DNA of 64,000 nt from Ptiloglossa arizonensis (Eukaryota; Arthropoda; Insecta; Hymenoptera; Colletidae), in contig NC_135056.1 in NCBI RefSeq assembly GCF_051014685.1, positions 8,140,001-8,204,000 of the forward strand, written 5' to 3'. How positions within the stretch are numbered: the stretch's first letter is position 1; each line of letters starts with the position of its first letter. Position numbers and translations under genes: made by a program. Positions 22,495 through 32,442 of this stretch are shown here, one piece after another. The notes beneath the pieces were generated by a model. That model was not told where the DNA came from. It ran no database searches and worked only from the letters and a program-made list of their open reading frames with translations.

Positions 22495-22896
22495 CGATTT
22501 TTATCTCAACGTGTACCGATTATTGCCAATTTTCACTTCAATTTGTACTAATTTCCACGGATTTTATCTTTGCATATAATCATTCTTTGGGATTTTTTCT
22601 TCATTTTGTACTAATTTTCACGAATTTTTACTTTACTTTGCGTGTAATGACTCTTAGGGAGTTTTACTTTAATTGAAACTGATCTTTAATTAAAATCTGC
22701 TTCAATTTAACAATCTTTTCACAGATTTTTAGTTTAATTTATACTTAATTTTACGGGTTTTTATTTCAACTTATACTAATTTTTACAGATTTTTAGTTTA
22801 ATTTATACTAAATTTTACGGGTTTTTATTTCAACTTATACTAATTTTTACAGATTCTTAGTTTAATTTATACTAAATTTTATGGATTTTCACTTCA
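22495..22896. repeat. Degenerate tandem repeat, about 31-bp unit
   Basis: Repeats of a unit like ACAGATTTTTAGTTTAATTT plus ATACTAATTTT. The best-preserved part (22730-22890) alternates two unit types, ACAGATTTTTAG… and ACGGGTTTTTATTTCAAC…, giving a higher-order period near 63 bp. Earlier copies from 22495 are strongly eroded. Confidence 0.8.
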
Positions 22897-23505
22897 ATCA
22901 AGGATATATAGAATCTAAGATGTTTTTCTGGTTCTATGAACATAAGTTTCAGTAGTAATTGTGTACCCTATTTTCTCTACGTTTTGATCATTATGATATT
23001 CTTTCTCTGCGAAACATAAACCGAAAAATACATCACGTAATATCAGGTTATACTAAGCTAATGGAAAGATTGCAAAAATTTCGCTGAAACGACTGCATCG
23101 ATTAAGTACATTAATTTACAGCTCTGGGGTGCTTTAAAGCTCGTTTAGCATTATTCTTTTACTCAACGTCTTTACTCTACAAAGCCTGTGACATACATCC
23201 AGAGTAAACATTCGTTAACAGTGTGAGACGAGATGCAGGAAAGATAAATATGCACAGAAGCGAGGTACTGTTTACAAACCTAACTTCAAATTGGAATCTT
23301 CGACTCGAATATTATACAAACTCTCATCCATTTCACGATTCTTGTTTCGGTGAAACGTATCGCGCGGAATCAAACAGGCTAGAATTTCCTTTTCGTCTTC
23401 GTCGTTTCAAAGAATCGATAAAAATGTCTAGAAATATATTTCATTTTTAAAATCTCAGATTTTTTTTATCATTGCAACTACATTAACGTGAGTCTTTCAG
23501 AGTTA
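22897..23505. other. No gene seen
   Basis: AT-rich DNA. A 75-codon frame at 23223-23450 has no recognisable motif and lacks exon signals. Confidence 0.45.
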
Positions 23506-23745
23506 TTAACCCTAGAACTACCGATAGTGTAATACTAACCACTTCGAAGTTACACAGGGAAAAGACAAATTAAATGACGAGTACTGTTAATTGTCTATCT
23601 TGATAATTGTCCACGAATATTGTAAGCAAAGACATCGTTGATAATCGAGTAATTTGAAAAATTGATTTAATGTTAAAATTAGAGTAATTTTAAAAAGTAA
23701 CTTTAAAACAAATCAAATTAACCCCTTTGAAAACTCCAATGTTAA
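23506..23745 (+). mobile_element. piggyBac-like MITE with both TTAA sites
   Basis: The left boundary is TTAA (23506-23509) followed by CCCTAGAACTACCGATAG; the right boundary is CTCCAATGTTAA (TTAA at 23742-23745), which is a degraded inverted copy of the left end. TTAA target duplication plus a CCCTAGAA terminus is the established signature of piggyBac-family ends. The 232-bp interior carries the shared family text GGGAAAAGACAAATTAAATG, CTTGATAATTGTCCACGAAT and GTAAGCAAAGACATCGTTGA. It has no coding capacity and would depend on a transposase elsewhere. Confidence 0.75.
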
Positions 23746-25095
23746 CTCGATTAAGTTTCACACGTCTCTTGTTGACAATTCAAAAATTCCCCTACTTTAA
23801 TCGCCGTTTTATTCGATCTGAGCAAAATGTTTCAAATTGGAGACAATTTTCTAAATATCGAAATACTCCGATCTTCCCGAGCATTGTGTCGCCATTTTGG
23901 AAACATTCGATCGTAATTAAAATCGATTCGTGACCAGTCGTGTCCCGACACGATGATACTTTTTCTTTGGATTGCAAGCGCGGAATGCGATACTCCTCTG
24001 GAAATTTCCTAAAGCGTGGATAGTTGAGGAGAAAATGAAGTTCATAATGAAGTTCAGCGATGTCATTATCTGTACGCGCGGAAATCAGTGTGCAGTGTCC
24101 GCGGAACGTCTTGCTGGTAACAATGGACATGTCGTGGTCGTTCGTTCCACTCGGTTTGTCTTGGCTCACCGCGACACGTTCAATAACCTTCTGTCTAGTG
24201 AAAACTGAAAAACCGTCGGTCGGTGAGCCACGTGATCCCGCACCACCAGAAAAGAATTACGACCGCAATCGCACGGTTTACGGTCGGCTGTACGACGTTT
24301 ACGATGGTAAATACCAGAACCTGTGTGCAAAGCCACGAAGACAAAGACAACTTCGAAATTGGACGTGACGCGTGATTACTTCAATTACGATTCTTTCGTT
24401 CTCCATGGTCCTGGTCCCCGTGATCAACACGAAGTCTCGACTACGAAATCTTGAGGTTAGACCCGACTGTTTGGGGTTAGCGTAATCAGCGATGGGAGCG
24501 GAATATGCATCGAAACACATTGGATTGGTAACACAGGGTGGAAATAAATTGTAGATTCGAACTTCAAGAGTGGAAAGATAGTTTTTTTTTTGCTAAGGAT
24601 AATATACGAGAAATGTAATCGTGTTTCTTATTAAAGTAGAATCTGTAACGTTGAATTTAAATCTGGACTTTTAAATTTAAATTTAAATTTAAATTTAAAT
24701 TGTTGCACGATTCGAGTAAATTATTACAAGGTGAAGTCGTTTCGAGTAACTTTAACGTTTCGATGGTTTTATTGCGGTTGAATCAGGTTTCTTTGAATTA
24801 TGAGTTTCAACACCAACATTTTTACTTACAGTTTACATTTGATAAAAGTATGTACAGTCTAAATGTTAAGATAAAGATAAATATTAAGATTCACGAAATT
24901 ATCTAGAAAATTAAATTTATTGGTTCTTTATTATCTCTTCAGACCATGATATGGAAGTAATTTTCTATTATTTACATTTATCTCCGTATTGTTACCGCAA
25001 ACGTAATCCTTCACCACGCAAGTCCGAGTGTCATTAAATTTTCATATCAACTCATTCTTCCAACGTTCTTTCCATAAGTAATCAAATTCTTAAAT
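23746..25095. other. No gene seen; mixed composition
   Basis: The patch 23940-24540 is GC-richer and holds overlapping frames on both strands. One plus-strand frame ends in a charged segment (EKNYDRNRTVYGRLYDVYDG) that looks protein-like, but it has no start or splice support and no recognised family. The rest is AT-rich. Confidence 0.35.
24669..24700. repeat. (TTTAAA)n self-complementary repeat
   Basis: Five tandem TTTAAA-type units form one continuous palindromic microsatellite able to fold on itself. Confidence 0.9.
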
Positions 25096-25264
25096 CATCC
25101 TGACGTTAAATTTCCCCGACACTTTCAAATATGTTATTTACAACATAGACTATTACTTTTCATCGTAACCTCGGTCAAAAATGATCCTGACATTAAGTTT
25201 GCCCGACACTTTCAAATATGTCATTTACAACATAAACTATTGCTTTTCATCGTAACCTCGGTCC
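25096..25264. repeat. Two-copy tandem duplication, 87 bp
   Basis: Copies start at ATCCTGACGTTAAATTTCCC and ATCCTGACATTAAGTTTGCC, and both contain GACACTTTCAAATATGT and CTTTTCATCGTAACCTCGGT. About ten differences separate them, so the duplication is fairly recent. Confidence 0.92.
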
Positions 25265-26308
25265 AATCGAATCCATGCTCACAACGAACCTCCATCGTAG
25301 AGCAATTTCTCTCTAAAATAAATTCAATTGGGCAATACAGTCGTTCGAGTGGAAAGTAATTGTGATTTTCGTAATTAACACGTTCAGGAACTACAATAAC
25401 AAATGTTATCGATACTCGGATCAAGGAACGAAGATAGCCGGTCGTTACAGAGTCCCGTGTACCGTTAAAAGCGAAGCCCAGCGATTATTGTACGCTTTGA
25501 ACGAAAGCAAAACATTACCGCTTATTGTCTAAAAGTTGAAACACTCGGCTTTCACTTTTCTTCCCAAGATCTTTCACCAATTAAGGTGCACGGTAATTTT
25601 TCACGTAAAACCCGAAACGAACGCTCGATCGCGAACGTAATTGCTTGGTTTCACACTGACTGGATCCCTTTACGAATCACGAACGGAGAAAATGGGGGAC
25701 AGAAGTGACAATCGTGTGCCTCCCTCGTGCATAAAGGGGGCCACTGGTCCCGTGCGACAAAAGTTACGCAATCGTTTCCTTCGTTGCATACTCTCGGTGA
25801 CTATGGAGCTTCGACGATTCATAGAGGACGAGCGGATTTTGCGGAATGAAAGGGCGGTAACCTTATCCTCTGGATCGGTGACAGTCTCGCGAGCGAAAAA
25901 ACATAATGGAGGCCCTCGTAACACTGAAGATCGCACGATGCGGGTCCATCGAAATACGCTTTCTTGTTGCGGCACGAACTTTCCCACATTCGCTCGCAGT
26001 TTTGCCAGTTGTTCCCCGTCCTCTTCCCGAGCGTTCCTCTCACCGCTCGCGTGTTCTCTCTCCCTCGTCAACGACCGTGATAATTGATTGCACCGAGTGC
26101 AACGACAAGTGCACGCGTTGGATTTTTTCACGGTTGCACCTAGACGGAGACACTGGCACGTGTAGTATCACGATCACAGCCAATGAAGAGATCTCGCCGA
26201 GGCAGGATCTGTCCCCGGAAATTGTTCGACGATAGTTAACGCGTTAAACGTCCCATCAATTTTCTGGACTTTAGAACGTACTCGATATTTGTTCAGTAAG
26301 AAAGTTGA
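25265..26308. other. No gene seen; GC-richer patch
   Basis: 25620-26230 is GC-richer and keeps frames open on both strands (for example 25641-26087 plus and 25670-26131 minus overlap almost fully). None shows a conserved motif, signal peptide or membrane segment. It is possibly regulatory DNA; nothing specific supports that. Confidence 0.35.
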
Positions 26309-26433
26309 AATACTGAAGAATTTATCGGTGTATTTGTTATTTCGTGGAATCACCAACGAGAGTAATGTTATGAAATACTGAAGAACTTATCGGTGTATTT
26401 GTTATTTTGTGGGATCACCAACGAGAGTAATGT
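26309..26433. repeat. Two-copy tandem duplication, about 62 bp
   Basis: GAAATACTGAAGAATTTATC and GAAATACTGAAGAACTTATC open two nearly identical units, both ending CACCAACGAGAGTAATGTTAT. Very few substitutions separate them, which makes this one of the youngest duplications in the window. Confidence 0.93.
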
Positions 26434-26575
26434 TATTTAAGTATAGTTAGTTAACGTAATATTACGTTAATACCCTTTTTGATAATCTCCAACAAAGTAT
26501 GCAAAACACTCCAATTTAATGTTAAATATGTGAAAAGATGTCGATACCGTTAGCTGCGAAATAAATTAAACAAAA

Positions 26576-26890
26576 ATACCAAGTATAAATCAGTATTACG
26601 AAATGTTTTAGTTAGTATAAGGTGACCCTAATTTTAAATACGCGAAGACCTTATGGTCGTGAAAGAGTGTCGTTAGAGTGTTTGTATTTTTTTTTTTTAA
26701 AGAGTTATATATATAAAAATTAATTTTTTATCGTTGCACGTTTATTAAATGTATTTACGACAATTTGACATTGTGAAGTGTCTCGTGCAAGGTCACTTCA
26801 AGTTCAAGGTACAAGTCCACAGTTGACGTTTTAACTCTTGGTTGCGTGTGTACGTACAGGACGAGATAGCTGTTGGGAAATGAGAATAAT
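26576..26890 (+). repeat. Permuted inverted repeat, left arm (blocks X then Y)
   Basis: Block X (26576-26745) contains AATCAGTATTACGAAATGTT, TTAGTTAGTATAAGGT and, further on, AAAGAGTGTCGTTA. Block Y (26835-26890) contains GACGAGATAGCTGTTGGGAA and ATGAGAATAAT. Reverse complements of both occur at 29470-29735. The blocks probably belong to one dispersed element family. Confidence 0.7.
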
Positions 26891-27479
26891 AGAACAATGG
26901 GAGATCTCTGTTTATTTCTATTCCCTTGTTTATTAACATCAAGATTAACAAACTACTCATTACACACGTGCACGACTACCCATACCATTCGCTGAACCTC
27001 ACACATCTCATACACTGTTACCAACTTAAATGTATAATCTAATTTATACCTAACCTTATTAACGAATGTACCTACGATAGTTTCTAAGTATTCAAGGTAA
27101 GTGAGAAGACGTTTACAAGATATTCGGATAATAAAACGTTAATTCTTTCAATAGTAGACTTTATTTGAACAGAAACAATGCGAGTTCTCAGTTCGTTTAT
27201 GCTGGAGATACGTTGGCAACAATGCTAGGTTGGTAGGAGTGGCTGCACGTCGCTGGTTGTTGGAAATGAAAGTACAGGAAACGATGTATGTGAGACACAT
27301 GTTTAATAATTTTTTATATCTATTCGTATAAGTACGTGTTAATTATGTTTACAATAACTTGTAAGTTTTACTATCCCTCCTAACCTCCTTTACAACAGTT
27401 TCAATATTTAAGAATTTCATGTCTTTGTGACAGCTACGTTACGTAAGTAATCGTATGTAAGTATTCGAATGTGGGAGGT

Positions 27480-27715
27480 GCTACTTGTTGCACATATTAA
27501 TATTGCAACTGCGAGGCGATAAACGAAGAGATCTTACGTTGACACGGTACGACCCACGGAAATCGTTCGCTTCGACGATAGTTAAACGGTGAAAATTGCG
27601 CGATGGGTAAACCGAACACTTAGGTGCGAAACATTGAAACGAGACGGGAGGATTTTATCTTAGCGATGTAATATTATCTGTAACGTGCTCGATAATGTCA
27701 CACATTAAGATTTTT
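27480..27715. repeat. Displaced copy of the 28.4-29.0 kb repeat
   Basis: Contains CGGAAATCGTTCGCTTCGAC, GATAGTTAAACGGTGAAAATTG and GGTAAACCGAACACTTAGGT, matching units of the array at 28375-29030. It lies about 0.8 kb to the left, separated by unrelated AT-rich sequence (27716-28374) that may have been inserted into an originally longer array. Confidence 0.7.
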
Positions 27716-28374
27716 GTTCGCACATCTTGAAAGTATATCGAAAAAATTAGAAAAATATGAATTAAAAATACTGTCAAAAGTTGAACCGATGTTTAGAGAT
27801 CAACAATGAAGAGAGGAAAGAAAGAAGAAAATAAAGAAAAAAGAATGAAAAATCTGCTGTTGAGAATTACTTATATTTATTATTTAAAAATAAAGTACAG
27901 CAAACGATAATAAATTAGTGATGGATAATAATAGTAGACGATAAATGTCTAAACTGTCTCGTTGGTCAAGATACGAAAGAAAGTGTACGCTTGTTGTAAT
28001 GACTGTCAAAATTATTATTATTGTATCGATCACTTTACTCATTCAGATCGTCAAAATTTTAACAAATGTAACGAATAATTACTTTCTCTTAGAATTTCAC
28101 TGTAACGAATTATCACGAATTGTTTTAAATCATTATCTATCGCTAATTATTATTCATTTGTTATAATTTATTTCTATGCAACGACAATAGATAATTTTTA
28201 TCAAACAATTTTCTCATCCTCTTTTTCTTACTTTCTTTTTTCTTTCCTCTCCTGTTTGTCGATCCCTCGAGATCAGATCAGCTTTTCCTGCATTTCTAAT
28301 TTATATTTTCGTAACTTTTACGATGTACACTTACCAGCCATGTAAAAAATGTGTGCTCTTGGCTTCGATCGGAC

Positions 28375-29030
28375 AGCCTTCCATGTTCGGTGTAAAAAAT
28401 TGAAACGTGACGCGTGAAATTAATTTAACATTGTTTGTAACATACTTGGTAATATTACGTATCGATGTTACCATTGCGGGCCAGCAAATGAAAACTTCTT
28501 ACGTCAACACGAACGATCCACGGAAATCGTTTGCTTCGACGATAATTGTTCAGTGGAAATTGCACGGCGGTTAAACCGAACGCGTATGTGCGAAAAATTG
28601 AAACAGGTGGATTTTATCTAAGAAATGTAACACTATTTGCAACATACTTGGTAATATTACACGTTATGATATCGTTCACGGGTCAGCGAATGAAAACTTC
28701 TTACGTCAACGCGAGCGATTCACAGAAATCGTTCGCTTGGACGATAGTTAAACGAGGAAATTTGCGCGGCGGGTAATTTGAACGCTTGGTTGCGAAATAT
28801 TGAATCGGGACGTGTTGCGTTTTATAAATGCAACTATTACATATTAATACTGCGATTGCGAGTCATCAGACGAATAGATCTTACGTCAACACGAGCGACC
28901 CATAGAAATTGTTGGCTTCGACGATGGGTAAACAGTAAAAATTGCAACCGAGAACTTAAGTGCTGAAGATTAAAACGAGACACGTGGAATTAATGTTAGA
29001 AATATAACTATCAAGGGTAATTAACACGCT
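28375..29030. repeat. Tandem repeat, about 190-bp unit, 3.5 copies
   Basis: Units share CTTACGTCAACACGA, CGGAAATCGTTTGCTTCGAC, a GGTTAAACCGAACGC-like phrase, a GCGAAAAATTGAAAC phrase and a TACTTGGTAATATTAC phrase. Starts fall near 28498, 28690 and 28880, with a half unit before them. Divergence is considerable, indicating age. Confidence 0.8.
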
Positions 29031-29469
29031 ATGAATATTCACCAGTCGTTCATGGTCTGAATATTTTTTCTGTTAATCCTTAACAGCGTGAATGTGAATT
29101 AAGAGGGTGATATATGGGTAAGTTAAAAGAAAGATAAGAATTCTAGAGTGGAGAGTGAGTTTTGTATAAATCTAAGAATAGGTGGATAATAATGCAGAGC
29201 ATGTCTGAATCTCAATGAGAGGGAAGAGGGAGAGTGTTGTGGTCGTTGTTGGTAAAAATAAAATAGATTTCAATGAAAACGAGAAGAATCGAGTTAATGA
29301 ATTTCTCGTACGGGCAGTTTTAGTTTGAATGGACGACGAAGATTTATGCGATGATCATTTACCGAGTGAATTTGCATGAAAAATATTCTGTTGATATCTT
29401 ACACGGTTCAGAAGTTAGAGCGTCAATTGTGGACTCGTATTTTAAAAGTTGAAGCGACACAGTTACCAG
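29031..29469. other. No gene seen
   Basis: Purine-rich, AT-rich sequence between the 190-bp repeat array and the right arm of the inverted repeat. No recognisable feature. Confidence 0.45.
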
Positions 29470-29735
29470 AGTATGAGACAATGATCAAAAATTGATTTTG
29501 AGATACGCATTCTGTTAAAAAAAAAATAGAAATATTTAAATGACACCCTTTTATGGCCATTAAGTTTTCGTATATTTAAAATTAAGGTAACCTTATACTA
29601 ACTAAAACATTTCATAATACTGATTCATATTTGGTATGGAAAAAACGAAATGACTTTCCGAACAACCTAATATTTATTCTCATTACTCAATAGCCATCTC
29701 GTCACGTACATCCACACGCACCTACTCAAATTATC
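29470..29735 (-). repeat. Permuted inverted repeat, right arm (blocks X and Y)
   Basis: The reverse complement of X spans about 29470-29638 and that of Y about 29675-29735. On the opposite strand the order is Y then X, whereas the left arm reads X then Y. A simple inversion or hairpin cannot give this order; fragments of a tandemly repeated element, in opposite orientation, could. A mariner-type terminus sits between X and Y here and is missing from the left arm. Confidence 0.65.
29640..29672 (-). mobile_element. Solitary mariner-type terminal repeat
   Basis: The minus strand reads TA then TTAGGTTGTTCGGAAAGTCA and TTTCGTTTTTTCC. This is the same terminus as the complete MITE at 39909-40040, where the pair of ends is intact. 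No matching second end was found within the preceding kilobase, so this is a truncated element. Confidence 0.75.
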
Positions 29736-29739
29736 GCTT

Positions 29740-30114
29740 TTAACACTAAAATTACATCGATTTTGAAATATTAAGCTACTCCTCATATGTATCTCCAAAA
29801 AAGGCAATCGATGAGGATACTAGAAACAGGGAGTCAATTTGACATCATGTCACCATTATTGATACGGAGTTAATTTGACGTCAAGTCATCATTATTGGTA
29901 CGGAGTCAATTCGATATCAAGTCACCATTATTGATACAGAGTTAATTCGATATCAAGTCACCATTGTTGATACGGAATTAATTTGACGTCAAGTCATCAT
30001 TATTGGTACGGAGTCAATTCGATATCAAGTCACCATTATTGATACGGAGTCAATTCGATATCAAGTCACCATTATCGATAGACAGTCAATTCGATATCAC
30101 CTTACCACTAGTGT
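29740..30114 (+). mobile_element. piggyBac-like element containing a minisatellite
   Basis: The left end is TTAA (29740-29743) followed by CACTAAAATTACATCGATTT; the right end is CCACTAGTGTTAC (30102-30114), an inverted CACTAG terminus with the TTAA site changed by one base. The left interior (TATTAAGCTACTCCTCATAT, then GTATCTCC) matches the piggyBac-like elements at 30142 and 57148. From 29826 the interior is replaced by 36-bp tandem repeats. The right boundary is less certain than the left. Confidence 0.55.
29826..30113. repeat. 36-bp minisatellite, eight copies
   Basis: Unit GGAGTCAATTCGATATCAAG plus TCACCATTATTGATAC, repeated about eight times. Two variants alternate: TTCGATATC and TTTGACGTC. 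The array lies inside the boundaries of a piggyBac-like element. Confidence 0.95.
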
Positions 30115-30141
30115 TACAAAAATAATACTCACCGCTTGAAC

Positions 30142-30375
30142 GTAACCCTAGAACTACCGATAGCTTTCGGAATATTAAACCATACCACGTACGTATCAGA
30201 AAAGAAATCCAAACCATGAAGAAAAAGACGAATTCATAAAATTGATCACGTGCGTAGAATAGAAAAAGTCATAAAAACACGTCTTCGGAAAACGCGCGGT
30301 GAAATTTCGAGTAAATTTCGTTACGAAAGCGGTTGGAACCGAGTCGTTCCGAACGGTTGGTAAATCCAGTGTTAA
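30142..30375 (+). mobile_element. piggyBac-like MITE, second sequence family
   Basis: The left end is GTAA (one base off TTAA) followed by CCCTAGAACTACCGATAG; the right end is TAAATCCAGTGTTAA (TTAA at 30372-30375), whose reverse complement CACTGGATTTACCAACCG aligns with the left end at about ten of the first 15 positions. The 226-bp interior (AGAATAGAAAAAGTCATAAA; ATTTCGTTACGAAAGCGGTT) matches, inverted, 57148-57456. No transposase gene is present. Confidence 0.7.
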
Positions 30376-31377
30376 ATGTCTGATTTCCCTGTATGCAGAA
30401 ATATCGACGAACGACAAACGTCTTTAGAAAGCGGTCGAACGTCGATCGTGAGCGGAAACGATGCAACGACCGTGCAAAGCGTTTGCAAAGTGGGGGACAG
30501 AGTATTCAAAATCCGCAAGAAAGCGGAATTGGGTCACGCCGATTGGTGGCTGGAAGTATCCTATTACCCCGTCCTACCTACGCCACGAATTCACCTTTCA
30601 CGGTGAATTCCGCTCCGATGTCGATTCCCGATCGTCGTCTGGTACGCGTACGCTGCTATCCTCGCGATAAAGGGTATGTGAATCGTGCTCGCGAACGGAC
30701 ACTGAATTTACCCCCGTGGAAACGAGGTTGCCGTTTAACCGCAACAACAACGCGGGGACAACCGTGGCGTGGTCTTTTTCAGCGACTCCTTTTATCCCTC
30801 GATTGCCGACGTACGAGGGTCGAGAGCGGGTCGAATCGGGGGAGACGACCGGTGATTATGAAAACCGGCTGGGAGGGGTCGTCATTAATCAATGAATGCG
30901 CGCCGTGGGCCAATTAACGAGATCGCGAGAGGACGAGCGGAATGAGTAAACACGTGCCATTAAATTCTCACCGACGCAAAGCGCCACACAGGGGAGGTGT
31001 GTCCCGTCGAGTCCAAGGTATGCATTATACAATTACCGAAAGGATTAGCTCGATGGCGGTAAGTGACGTTGATCGTGGACGTTCCGGCAATACGCGGTTT
31101 CGTAACGGTTCTCTTGCGAGAAGTTAGGCAACGATCTTCGATCCACGCGATCGAAACGATCGGTGATTTCTTCAACGTTTCGGATCGGACCGGTGCGCGA
31201 GGCACGTTCGGGTTTTCCAGTTGTTTCAAATCTCGTTACTCGGGTGTAACGACCAGAATCGCGAATAAAGATTGGTAATTAAATTTCCTCGTGACGCAAT
31301 CCACCAACAGCATCGCGAGTTTGATAAATGTCACGGATCGACGTAGGTTTGTAATTTCTTCCTTTTCTTTCCGAGTG
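30376..31377. other. No gene seen; GC-richer patch
   Basis: CpG-rich DNA with overlapping frames on both strands, including a 174-codon frame at 30393-30917 that has no Met-initiated conserved start, motif or membrane segment. Part of it (30958-31080) has a diverged second copy at 32070-32175. Function unknown. Confidence 0.35.
30975..31080. repeat. Diverged duplicate, copy 1
   Basis: The text GAGTCCAAGGTATGCATTAT, then ACAATTACCGAAAGGATTAG and CTCGATGGCGGTAAGTGACG, pairs with 32078-32175 in the same orientation and order. Identity is roughly two-thirds to three-quarters by eye. Confidence 0.6.
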
Positions 31378-31410
31378 TTTCTTTTTTTTTTTTTTTTTCT
31401 TTCTTTTTTT
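31378..31410. repeat. Poly-T / pyrimidine tract
   Basis: An almost uninterrupted T run with two C interruptions. No adjacent target duplication marks it as a retroposed poly(A) tail. Confidence 0.9.
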
Positions 31411-32077
31411 CGTGGACGACGCGCAAAGTTGCGTCAACTGCTGAGGTCGTTAGCGACTGTGCAAATAGTAGTACGTCGTTAAGGATTTTGATATTTAGTT
31501 TTTTGTTGCATCTTTATTCACTCCGGGGATAATAATTCATTCCCGAGAAGGTCGAGCTGGATGTAGATGGATCGTTTTCAATTTTTAAATAAATATTGAA
31601 CGATAGTTTTTGCGCCTTCTCGGGGATGATCGTTTCGCCGTTTTTAAGGTAATATTTTGTAATTTCACGTTTTGCATCGGAACCAAGGCAAACGTATAGA
31701 TGTGTGTGAGATTTTGAGATTTGGAAACGAAAACAATTTTCTGAGGAGATACTTGATTTGAAGGAAATTCTATCGCAATGGAGAATTCTTCTAACATATT
31801 TCGTAACGTAGTGTTTTAAGACATCTCAGGTCCTGTGTGATCGACAGAGTTTGACAATTTAGAAAGTTCAAAGTTTAATTCACTTAAGTTTTTCACCAAT
31901 CGAATGATCAGTGAATCGATTTATTCGTCCGTTTCAACGGGTAATTCTACATGCCTGTATTTACGACTTTTATGAATTATTTATATTACTCACGTCCAAC
32001 TGACTGCGCATATTTCAACCACAAATTGATCTCAAAAGGAAAAGCTAAAATTCGAGGACGATTAAGCTTTCAACCAA
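31411..32077. other. No gene seen
   Basis: AT-rich DNA with no recognisable exon, element or repeat. Confidence 0.45.
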
Positions 32078-32175
32078 CGCAAGGCGTTTAAAAACGATTC
32101 CATCGAATTCAAGGTATACATTACACAATTAAAAGCTGCTTTAGCTTGATGGCGGTAAACGATGTTAATCGCCGC
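32078..32175. repeat. Diverged duplicate, copy 2
   Basis: Second copy of the block at 30975-31080, here reading GAATTCAAGGTATACATTAC, ACAATTAAAAGCTGCTTTAG and CTTGATGGCGGTAAACGATG. The conserved GATGGCGGTAA core resembles an exon-intron border (GGCG|GTAA), but neither copy has other exon evidence. Confidence 0.6.
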
Positions 32176-32329
32176 GCATCTGAGCCGAGTACTCTTTCAT
32201 AATACGTGTCCTAAAAAGATGATGTCTTTATCATCGATTGCTCGAATCTTCTGCGCATCATTTTTCAGGAATTCCGTGAAAAATTTCGAAAGATTAATAA
32301 GCACGGAATTGGGACACATTTCGACAGTG

Positions 32330-32442
32330 AAAAGGAAATATTTAGAACGAATAGATACAATTGAAAAGTAGATTCGTTAGTGGAGCATTTCGATAGTAAA
32401 AAGGAAATATTTAGAACGAATAGATACAATTGAAAAGTAGGT
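32330..32442. repeat. Two-copy tandem duplication, 69 bp
   Basis: The 42-base phrase that begins AAAAGGAAATATTTAGAACG and ends AATTGAAAAGTAG occurs twice without a mismatch, with flanking CATTTCGACAGT/CATTTCGATAGT. The 69-bp period is a multiple of three, which explains the repetitive minus-strand open frame. Confidence 0.95.

Noticed and set aside
30393..30917. 174-codon plus-strand frame
   Set aside because: GC-rich patch with low stop density, Arg-rich without motif, overlapped by another open phase.
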